From Thermoplasmata archaeon (GTDB lineage Archaea > Thermoplasmatota > Thermoplasmata > Lutacidiplasmatales > UBA184), in the NCBI GenBank assembly GCA_030044475.1, contig JASHVP010000144.1, forward strand, positions 1-5,204: a stretch of 5,204 bases of DNA. Reading direction: 5' to 3'. The position numbers and the translations under genes were made by a program. How positions within the stretch are numbered: position 1 is the stretch's first letter; each line of letters opens with the position of its first letter. This document shows, piece after piece, positions 1 to 4,341 of this stretch. Under the pieces are notes generated by a model. It was not told the origin of the DNA. It worked only from the letters and a program-made list of their open reading frames with translations, and searched no databases.

Positions 1-71
1 ATCGAGATCACGCCGACGATCAGGGCGAACGCGCGGTACCAAGTCGGGAGCAAGGTCGCGGTGGCTACCAT
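1..71 (-). CDS. N-terminal fragment of a membrane protein (partial)
   Basis: The reverse strand opens with ATG at 71-69 and stays open to the left edge, giving 23 complete codons. The peptide begins MVATATLLPTWYRAF and continues ALIVGVIS, that is, a short polar leader with a Trp-Tyr-Arg followed by a hydrophobic run typical of a first transmembrane helix entering the membrane. Nearly all third codon positions are G or C, as in the other genes here. The family cannot be named from 23 residues; small multi-helix proteins such as HdeD/DUF308-like ones often begin this way, but that is a guess. The gene is divergent from tag, and a TATA-like TTCATAG lies about 33 bases before the ATG. The rest of the protein is outside the window. 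Confidence 0.6.
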   Translation of the reverse strand, partial: MVATATLLPTWYRAFALIVGVIS

Positions 72-100
72 GGTGTCTCGACCCCCCAGCGCGCGGGTCG

Positions 101-107
101 CTATGAA
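101..107 (-). promoter_or_regulatory. TATA-like box for the partial membrane protein
   Basis: On the minus strand this reads TTCATAG, an AT-rich island in otherwise GC-rich DNA, centred about 33 bases before the ATG at 71. If it is an archaeal TATA box, transcription would begin near 78 and leave a leader of under 10 bases, with no Shine-Dalgarno sequence. It resembles the TTCATAAC in front of the phosphoesterase at 5060-5067. This is inferred from position and composition only. Confidence 0.35.
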
Positions 108-237
108 GAGTGCACCGGATCCCGGGTCGACGGCGCACGGGACCGGACCGGGCGATGACTCCTCGGACGCGGAGCCTCCGGGCGATGGCGGTCGTCCTAG
201 GGGTCGGGGGTCGTCGCGGGAGCGGGTTCGACGGGTC

Positions 238-260
238 GGGAGGGCACCTCCCCCCGGGAG
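238..260. repeat. Overlapping inverted repeats upstream of tag
   Basis: GGGAGG (238-243) and CCTCCC (247-252) form a perfect 6-base inverted repeat with a 3-base centre. The right arm can instead pair with GGGAG at 256-260, so the two hairpins exclude each other. The element lies 36-58 bases before the tag ATG, in the divergent gap 72-295, which otherwise holds no gene I can support. Whether it is transcribed is unknown. Chance is a real alternative in such GC-rich sequence. Confidence 0.4.
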
Positions 261-295
261 CCTCAAGACCCCCGACGATTCCCGGTCCGTCCGAG

Positions 296-892
296 ATGCG
301 GCGATGCGACTGGGCGTCCTTGGACGACCCCGTGATGCGGGCGTACCATGACGACGAATGGGGGGTCCCGGTCCACGACGATCCCCGCCACTTCGAATTC
401 CTCGTCCTCGAAGGCGCGCAGGCGGGGCTGAGCTGGTCGACGATCCTGCACAAACGAGCGGCGTACCGGTCGGCGTTCCGTCGTTTCCGGCCGGCGGCCG
501 TCGCCCGGTTCGGGGCGGTCGACGTCCGCCGCCTCCTGGCGGACCCGGGGATCGTCCGGAACCGCGCCAAGATCGACTCCGCCATCCGGAACGCGCGGGC
601 GTTCCTCCGCGTGCAGGAGGAGTTCGGGAGCTTCGACGCCTACGCGTGGGAGTTCGTCGACGGGCGGCCGATCCAGAACCGACGCTCGCCGACGTCCGGC
701 CTGCCGGCGACGTCCCCCGAGTCCGACCGGTGGAGCGCCGACCTGAAGTCGCGCGGGTTCTCGTTCGTCGGCTCCACGATCGTCTACGCCCACATGCAGG
801 CCGTCGGCCTGGTGAACGATCACCTGACGTCCTGCTTCCGCTACCGTCCGGTCGGTCGTCTCGGGGAGCGCCGACGACCGGGGCGGAGCTAG
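296..892 (+). CDS. tag: DNA-3-methyladenine glycosylase I
   Basis: The 198-residue product matches the Tag family along its whole length. The enzyme excises 3-methyladenine from alkylated DNA in the cytoplasm, starting base excision repair. The family's zinc snap is complete: Cys4 and His18 near the N terminus pair with His176 and Cys180 in NDHLTSC, at almost the same numbers as in the E. coli enzyme (Cys4, His17, His175, Cys179). Tyr17, Glu39 and Trp47, in AYHDDEWG and LEGAQAGLSW, correspond to the base-recognition residues. The ATG at 296 is chosen because it gives the family's typical MxRCxW start; the frame stays open upstream to 110, but that extension is not protein-like. There is no Shine-Dalgarno sequence. 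The stop is followed after 11 bases by the acetyltransferase start, suggesting one transcript. The last dozen residues are Arg-rich and probably disordered. Confidence 0.95.
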   Translation: MRRCDWASLDDPVMRAYHDDEWGVPVHDDPRHFEFLVLEGAQAGLSWSTILHKRAAYRSAFRRFRPAAVARFGAVDVRRLLADPGIVRNRAKIDSAIRNARAFLRVQEEFGSFDAYAWEFVDGRPIQNRRSPTSGLPATSPESDRWSADLKSRGFSFVGSTIVYAHMQAVGLVNDHLTSCFRYRPVGRLGERRRPGRS

Positions 893-903
893 GCGAAGGG
901 CCG

Positions 904-1590
904 GTGTCCCGTCCGTTCGCGGTCCGCATCCGACGCGCCGCCGATCGGGACGTCGCCCCGATCCTCGCGTGCCTCCAGGCGGCGTTCGCGCCGTACCGTC
1001 GGCGTTACACCCCCCGCGCGTACGCTGCGACGGTGCTGACCGAGCGCACGCTCCGGCGGCGGCTCCGAACGATGGAGGTCTGGGTGGCGTCCGACCGGGC
1101 CGGCGCGCTCGTCGGTACGGTCGCCATGAAGCGCCCCGCGCCGGAGCGCGCCCATCTTCGGGGGATGGCCGTGCTGCCTCGCTCGCAGGGGCGCGGGGTG
1201 GCCGGCGCCCTGCTCGCGCGCGCGCTCCGATCGGCGCGCCAGACCGGCCACCGCACGGTGACCCTGGAGACGACCGAGCCGCTGCGCCGGGCCACCCGAT
1301 TCTACACGGCGCACGGCTTCCGAGCGACCGGCCGCAGGCGGCGCTGGGGCGGGATGACCTTGATCGAACTGGCCGAGACGCTCGATCCGTCCCGCTCGAT
1401 CCCCGGCTCGGTGCGGACGGCGGGACCGATCCGACGCCGGCGACGTCCCGCTACCGGGCGGGCTCGTAGTCCAGCCAGTCGACGAACGGCGGCGCGACGT
1501 CGATCTGCCAGAGCAGCGCGACGAACTCCCCCAGATGCGCGATCTCATCGATCGCGGCGTGCCGGACGATCTGGTCGAACGGGCGGGTGA
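904..1590 (+). CDS. GNAT-family N-acetyltransferase with a read-through tail
   Basis: The GTG start at 904 lies 11 bases after the tag stop, and the protein begins VSRPFAVRIRRAADRDV, the usual first strand and helix of a GNAT fold. The acetyl-CoA pyrophosphate loop is RSQGRG at residues 93-98 (R/Q-x-x-G-x-G/A), followed by a helix; LETTEPLRRATRFYTAHGF at 121-139 is the typical second half with the conserved FY. The fold ends near residue 157. The frame then has no stop for about 70 more codons and ends at 1588-1590, inside the DinB gene on the other strand. That tail is almost only Arg, Ala, Ser and Pro, and its third positions lose the G/C preference from about 1432, so it looks unselected. 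The acetylated substrate cannot be deduced. Location next to tag may mean co-expression. Family assignment is firm; the true C terminus is not. Confidence 0.85.
   Translation: MSRPFAVRIRRAADRDVAPILACLQAAFAPYRRRYTPRAYAATVLTERTLRRRLRTMEVWVASDRAGALVGTVAMKRPAPERAHLRGMAVLPRSQGRGVAGALLARALRSARQTGHRTVTLETTEPLRRATRFYTAHGFRATGRRRRWGGMTLIELAETLDPSRSIPGSVRTAGPIRRRRRPATGRARSPASRRTAARRRSARAARRTPPDARSHRSRRAGRSGRTGG
1420..1451. repeat. Hairpin at the GNAT/DinB convergent junction
   Basis: GCGGGAC (1420-1426) is the exact reverse complement of GTCCCGC (1445-1451), and the 18-base centre itself holds the palindrome CGCCGGCG (1435-1442). The element touches the last base of the DinB stop codon (minus strand) and sits where the GNAT frame loses its codon bias. 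It could fold in transcripts from either side and act as a shared 3' boundary. No T tract follows on either strand, so termination is only a suggestion. Confidence 0.5.
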
Positions 1591-1948
1591 GCGACTCCCC
1601 CGCCTCGAACGTGACGGAGCGGGCCAGGTCGGCCTCGGAGAGGGCCGCGAGGCGCGTGCGGGTCAACGCGGCGACCCGCGCGTTGTCGGCCGCGACCGCG
1701 TCGAAGTCGGCGTAGTCGCCCGGCTTGCGGTCGGGCGTGCTCGCCAGGGACCCGCCGTTCCGCGCGATCTGCCACCACCCTTCCTCGTCGTCGAGCATGT
1801 GGAGGAAGATCGCCAGCATCGACCCCCAGCTGGCGTCCCGGTCCTCCGTGAAGCGGTCCCAGCCGATCGACCGGAACGTCTCGAGGAACCGCCGTCGGCT
1901 CTCGATCAAGTACTCGTAGATCTGCCGAACCCCGTCCGGATCGGTCAT
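1451..1948 (-). CDS. DinB-like four-helix-bundle protein
   Basis: The 165-residue product fits the DinB/YfiT-like superfamily, metal-binding four-helix bundles of which some are thiol-dependent transferases and most are uncharacterised. Visible marks are the N-terminal helix IYEYLIESRRRFLETF (10-25), helix 2 with FLHMLDDEEGWWQ (48-60; His50), and the last helix RHAAIDEIAHLGEFVALLW (129-147). The probable metal ligands are His50, His138 and, from the last helix, His130 or Asp134; Asp134 stands where many relatives have His. The C terminus VDWLDYEPAR is typical of this subgroup. ATG at 1948 is chosen over GTG at 1966, which adds only six unremarkable residues. The gene is divergent from the aldo/keto reductase and converges on the acetyltransferase, whose open frame overlaps it by 140 bases. 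The reaction is unknown. Confidence 0.85.
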   Translation of the reverse strand: MTDPDGVRQIYEYLIESRRRFLETFRSIGWDRFTEDRDASWGSMLAIFLHMLDDEEGWWQIARNGGSLASTPDRKPGDYADFDAVAADNARVAALTRTRLAALSEADLARSVTFEAGESLTRPFDQIVRHAAIDEIAHLGEFVALLWQIDVAPPFVDWLDYEPAR

Positions 1949-1970
1949 GCGCGGGGGCGAGGCCACGGCC

Positions 1971-1994
1971 GCGGAAGAGCGGCTCGCCTTCCGC
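1971..1994. repeat. Inverted repeat in the DinB/AKR divergent gap
   Basis: GCGGAAG (1971-1977) and CTTCCGC (1988-1994) are perfect reverse complements with a 10-base centre. An overlapping alternative pairs GAGCGG (1977-1982) with CCGCTC (1991-1996). The element lies 23-46 bases before the DinB ATG, where a promoter would be expected, so a regulator site is conceivable. No TATA-like box is visible for DinB. Confidence 0.4.
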
Positions 1995-2046
1995 TCGCGC
2001 CCCGGGGGGGCCGCTTCGGACCGGTTCGTCCCGTCCGTCCGGCAGG

Positions 2047-2055
2047 GATGATTAG
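2047..2055 (+). promoter_or_regulatory. TATA-like box of the aldo/keto reductase
   Basis: GATGATTAG is the only AT-rich stretch in the gap 1949-2076. Its centre is 26 bases before the ATG at 2077, the distance expected if transcription starts at the ATG itself. No Shine-Dalgarno sequence lies between, in keeping with a leaderless archaeal transcript. Position and composition are seen; promoter activity is inferred. Confidence 0.45.
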
Positions 2056-2076
2056 GCGGGACGTCTCCGGTCCGCC

Positions 2077-3093
2077 ATGCAACTCCGCACCCTGGGACGG
2101 TCCGGCGTCCTCGTGAGCGAACTGTGCCTCGGAACGATGACGTTCGGGTGGACGGCGGACGAGTCGACCAGCCACGCCCTCCTCGACCGGTACGTCGAGG
2201 CCGGAGGGAATTTCCTCGACACCGCGGACGTCTACTCGGACGGCAAGTCGGAGGAGATCATCGGCCGATGGCTCGCCGGGCGGAACCGTGACGACGTCGT
2301 CCTGGCCACGAAGGCGCGCTTCCGCACCGGCGAGGGCGCGAACCAGGTCGGTCTCTCGCGGAAGCACCTCCGCGCCGCGGTTCGCGACAGCCTGCGTCGG
2401 CTCCGCACCGACCACGTCGACCTGCTCCAGCTGCACGCCTGGGACCCGCTGACGGCCCTCGACGAGACGTTCGGGACGCTCCACCGGCTCGTCGAGGACG
2501 GCCTCGTGCGGTCGGTTGGGGTGAGCAACTTCCGGGCCTGGCAGTTCGAACGCGCGCTGCAGCTATGCCGCGCGAGAGGCTGGAACGAGCCGGTGAGCCT
2601 GCAGCCCCAGTACAGCCTCTACGCCCGGGCGACGGAGTTCGAGCTCCTGCCGATGTGCCGGGCGGAGCAGGTCGCGGTCCTCCCCTGGAGCCCGCTCGCG
2701 GGCGGCTTCCTGACCGGAAAGTACCGCGAGGGGGTGCGCTCTCCCCCGCCGGGCACGCGCATCGCGGAGGCGCAGAACGTCGAGCTGTTCGCCCGCCGGT
2801 TCGACAACGAGCGATCCGCCCGGATCGTCGAAGCGCTCGGCGCGGTGGCCCGCGAGACCGGCAAGACCCCCCCGCAGGTCGCGCTGAACTGGGTGCTGAC
2901 GCGGCCGGGCGTCACCGCTCCGATCGTCGGGGCCCGGACGGTCGGCCAGCTCGTCGAGAACCTCGGGGCGACGGGCTGGACGCTGACGGACGAGCAGGCG
3001 ACCCGGCTCACCGAAGCGGGCGAGCTCGGGGTCACCTATCCGTACGACGCGCGGGCGGAGGAACAGCAGACGTCAGATCGAAGGCTCCCATGA
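2077..3093 (+). CDS. Aldo/keto reductase family oxidoreductase
   Basis: The 338-residue product is a full-length (alpha/beta)8-barrel aldo/keto reductase, a cytoplasmic NAD(P)H-dependent enzyme reducing aldehydes and ketones. The catalytic tetrad is complete: Asp48 and Tyr53 in FLDTADVYSDGKSEE, Lys79 in LATKAR and His120 in LQLHAWD. Cofactor-binding signatures follow: GVSNF (148-152), the Gln-rich SLQPQYSLYAR (174-184), WSPLAGGFLTGKY (204-216), and the C-terminal PIVGART...QLVENL (282-296). The DTADVY signature and length resemble the group that includes Kv-beta-like and YajO/YghZ-like reductases; the substrate cannot be read from sequence. The ATG at 2077 gives the family's standard MxxRxLGxSGxxVS start and has a TATA-like box 26 bases upstream. 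It is divergent from the DinB-like gene and followed after 67 bases by a hypothetical gene on the same strand. Confidence 0.95.
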   Translation: MQLRTLGRSGVLVSELCLGTMTFGWTADESTSHALLDRYVEAGGNFLDTADVYSDGKSEEIIGRWLAGRNRDDVVLATKARFRTGEGANQVGLSRKHLRAAVRDSLRRLRTDHVDLLQLHAWDPLTALDETFGTLHRLVEDGLVRSVGVSNFRAWQFERALQLCRARGWNEPVSLQPQYSLYARATEFELLPMCRAEQVAVLPWSPLAGGFLTGKYREGVRSPPPGTRIAEAQNVELFARRFDNERSARIVEALGAVARETGKTPPQVALNWVLTRPGVTAPIVGARTVGQLVENLGATGWTLTDEQATRLTEAGELGVTYPYDARAEEQQTSDRRLP

Positions 3094-3108
3094 CGCCGGC
3101 GCCGGGTC

Positions 3109-3123
3109 TCGGGGAGTCCCCGA
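3109..3123 (+). repeat. Hairpin just after the aldo/keto reductase
   Basis: TCGGGGA (3109-3115) and TCCCCGA (3117-3123) are perfect reverse complements around one central base; in RNA this folds as a 6-base stem with a 3-base loop. It begins 15 bases after the reductase stop codon. No T tract follows, so it may be a transcript-end or stability structure rather than an intrinsic terminator. It also lies inside the shadow frame opened by the ATGA at 3090. Confidence 0.5.
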
Positions 3124-3160
3124 CCGCTCGGCCGTGCCCGACTTGGGAGACCCCCCGCCG

Positions 3161-3508
3161 ATGAGTTGGCGCGAGGAGCTGGCCCTGCGGGGTCGCCCCC
3201 TTGAGATCGTCGATCCCCCGAACGACCTCCCGCGGGCCCCGGCCCCGCCGGGGGAGGGGGACCCCGCGCCCCGGGTCTTCGCGCTCGACCGGGCGTCCCT
3301 CGACCGGAAGCTCGCCCGGCGTGTCGCGTCCGCGTCCGCCGACCGGATCGCCTGGGTCGCCGACCCGACGGCCGGTCCGCTCGGAACGGAACCCCCGCGG
3401 GACTCGCTCGCCGGCGTGCTCCCACCGCCCGGGCTCCGCCCCGGGACCCCGGTCGCGATCGACACGACCGGGAGCGCGCTCCGAGTCCGACCGGCTCCGG
3501 ACCGGTGA
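3161..3508 (+). CDS. Hypothetical protein, 115 residues
   Basis: I do not recognise this protein. The frame is supported by codon structure: roughly 100 of 115 codons end in G or C, as in the named genes, while the other frames across it are Arg/Pro-rich and shadow-like. The product begins MSWREELALRGR, is rich in Pro, Arg, Asp and Ala, has no Cys or His, and shows no signal peptide or membrane segment, so it should be soluble. Residues 38-67 (RVFALDRASLDRKLARRV...RIAWVADP) alternate strand-like and helix-like stretches and are the most likely folded core; 18-37 and 86-97 are Pro-rich linkers. ATG at 3161 is preferred; a GTG at 3134 would add nine residues. The gene lies 67 bases after the reductase and its stop is followed within two bases by a strong hairpin. 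No function can be assigned. Confidence 0.6.
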   Translation: MSWREELALRGRPLEIVDPPNDLPRAPAPPGEGDPAPRVFALDRASLDRKLARRVASASADRIAWVADPTAGPLGTEPPRDSLAGVLPPPGLRPGTPVAIDTTGSALRVRPAPDR

Positions 3509-3509
3509 G

Positions 3510-3538
3510 TCCCCCGACCTCCTCGGAGGGCCGGGGGA
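3510..3538 (+). repeat. Strong hairpin directly after the hypothetical gene
   Basis: TCCCCCG (3510-3516) pairs perfectly with CGGGGGA (3532-3538). Inside it, CCTC (3518-3521) pairs with GAGG (3526-3529) around a CTCG tetraloop, leaving only a small asymmetric internal loop. The structure starts two bases after the stop codon at 3506-3508 and ends 45 bases before the SemiSWEET ATG. No T tract follows, so it is not a classical intrinsic terminator; it could separate the two genes or protect an mRNA 3' end. The fold is read from the sequence, the role is inferred. Confidence 0.6.
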
Positions 3539-3583
3539 GGAACGCGGAGAGCTCATCCGAGCGGGTGCTGGTCGTCCCGCCCC

Positions 3584-3874
3584 ATGGACCCGACGTCGTG
3601 GACGATCACCGTGGTCGGGTCCGTGTCGGCGGTGCTCACGACCGCCGCGTTCGTCCCGCAGGTGGTCCGGGTCTGGCGACTGCGGGACGCCCGCGACATC
3701 TCGTTCTCCACGTTCGCGATCTTCTCGGTCGGGCTCGTCGGCTGGGTCGTGTACGGCGTCCTGGTCGTCTCGGTGCCGATCGTCGCCGCGAACGCCGTGA
3801 CGCTCGGGCTGGCGCTCGCGATCCTGGCGCTCAAGATCCGGTTCGACCGGCAGGCGACGGCCACGACGCACTAG
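3584..3874 (+). CDS. SemiSWEET-type sugar transporter (PQ-loop family)
   Basis: The 96-residue product has the size and three-helix plan of SemiSWEETs, which dimerise in the membrane to form a facilitative sugar carrier. Helix 1 spans about 7-27 and ends in the PQ motif (Pro25-Gln26, in TTAAFVPQVVRVWR); a cytoplasmic-type basic loop RLRDARDIS follows; helix 2 is about 43-63 and helix 3 about 65-86, ending in KIRFDR. Trp54 and Asn70 have the same 16-residue spacing as the substrate-contacting Trp and Asn known from crystallised SemiSWEETs (Trp48 and Asn64 in the Leptospira protein, from memory). ATG at 3584 is the natural start because helix 1 begins just after it. It follows the hypothetical gene by 75 bases and converges on the VOC gene with only 16 bases between stops. 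Which sugar is carried is unknown. Confidence 0.92.
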   Translation: MDPTSWTITVVGSVSAVLTTAAFVPQVVRVWRLRDARDISFSTFAIFSVGLVGWVVYGVLVVSVPIVAANAVTLGLALAILALKIRFDRQATATTH

Positions 3875-3890
3875 ACGACGGCGGCGCGGT

Positions 3891-4277
3891 TCAGCCGACC
3901 TTGGACACGATCTCGACCAGGTTCCCGTCGGGGTCCCGCAGCAGGGCGTTGCGGTTGCCGTTACCGGTGTCGTGCGGCGGTTGCACGACCGGCACCCCGG
4001 CCGTCCGCAGACGCTCGAACTCCCGGTCGACGTGGTCGGCCCAGACAACGACCACCATCGCCGGCACCCCCGGCGTCGCGTCGACGCCGTGGGCGCGCTT
4101 CGCCGCCTCGACGGTCCCGAGCCCCAGGCAGAAGCCGCCCACCCGGAACTCGACGTGGGTCGGGACGCCGGTCTTCGGGGTCCGGAACGTCTCCCGGAAG
4201 CCGAGCAGGTCGCGATAGAACCGGATGCCCGCTTCGATGTCGCGGGTGTAGAGGTTCACGAGAGCGTCCTCGAACAT
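3891..4277 (-). CDS. VOC/glyoxalase-fold family protein
   Basis: The 128-residue product is one vicinal-oxygen-chelate domain made of two beta-alpha-beta-beta-beta repeats, with the family's usual length. The first repeat has the classic NLYTRDIEAGIRFYRDLLGF (8-27), then THVEFRVGGFCLGLG (40-54). The second has VVVWADHVDREFERLRTAGV (76-95) and ends with the signature LLRDPDGNLVEIV (112-124), where Glu122 is the expected final metal ligand. His41/Glu43 and His82 are further possible ligands. Members include glyoxalase I, dioxygenases, and fosfomycin or bleomycin resistance proteins; the sequence does not tell which, and lactoylglutathione lyase-like labels would be over-precise. The ATG at 4277 starts directly at strand 1 (MFEDALVNLYT). 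It lies 64 bases downstream of the channel gene on the same strand, with an inverted repeat between. Confidence 0.9.
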   Translation of the reverse strand: MFEDALVNLYTRDIEAGIRFYRDLLGFRETFRTPKTGVPTHVEFRVGGFCLGLGTVEAAKRAHGVDATPGVPAMVVVVWADHVDREFERLRTAGVPVVQPPHDTGNGNRNALLRDPDGNLVEIVSKVG

Positions 4278-4294
4278 GCCCGGCCGAAGGTCCG

Positions 4295-4310
4295 CGAGGT
4301 CGTAACCTCG
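4295..4310. repeat. Inverted repeat in front of the VOC gene
   Basis: CGAGGT (4295-4300), CGTA, ACCTCG (4305-4310) is a perfect 6-base inverted repeat with a 4-base centre, 17 bases before the VOC ATG. On the minus strand its centre reads GTTACG, the least GC-rich spot at the -27 position, so the repeat would overlap a weak core promoter. An operator is a reasonable but untested reading; an RNA hairpin in a channel/VOC transcript is the alternative. Confidence 0.45.
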
Positions 4311-4319
4311 TCGGGCGAG

Positions 4320-4340
4320 GGCCCGGGCGGTCGCCCGGCC
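4320..4340 (-). repeat. Hairpin directly after the channel gene
   Basis: On the minus strand GGCCGGGC (4340-4333), a GACC loop, and GCCC-G-GGCC pair into an 8-base stem with one bulged G; the core CCGGGCG/CGCCCGG (4323-4338) is perfect. The structure starts one base after the channel stop codon (4344-4342). No T tract follows. Its position mirrors the hairpins at 3109 and 3510. Confidence 0.55.
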
Positions 4341-4341
4341 G

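Noticed and set aside
110..295. N-terminal extension of tag by 62 residues.
   Set aside because: The family starts at MxRCxW with the zinc-binding Cys at position 4; the upstream residues look like translated intergenic DNA.
889..1548. A 219-codon minus-strand frame opposite the acetyltransferase.
   Set aside because: The acetyltransferase has a clear GNAT signature in the plus frame; the minus product is Arg/Gly/Ala-rich and lacks motifs.
1535..2116. A 193-codon plus-strand frame opposite DinB.
   Set aside because: It mirrors the DinB coding frame and yields a charged low-complexity protein with no recognisable motif; it also runs over the reductase start.
3510..3538. Classical rho-independent terminator.
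   Set aside because: The hairpin is strong but GGAACGCGGAG follows instead of a T run, so I list it as a hairpin of unknown role.
3032..4048. A 338-codon open frame on the minus strand across the hypothetical and SemiSWEET genes.
   Set aside because: The product is Arg/Gly/Pro/Asp-rich with no domain, and it lies opposite frames with good codon bias and, for SemiSWEET, clear homology. It is a GC-rich shadow.
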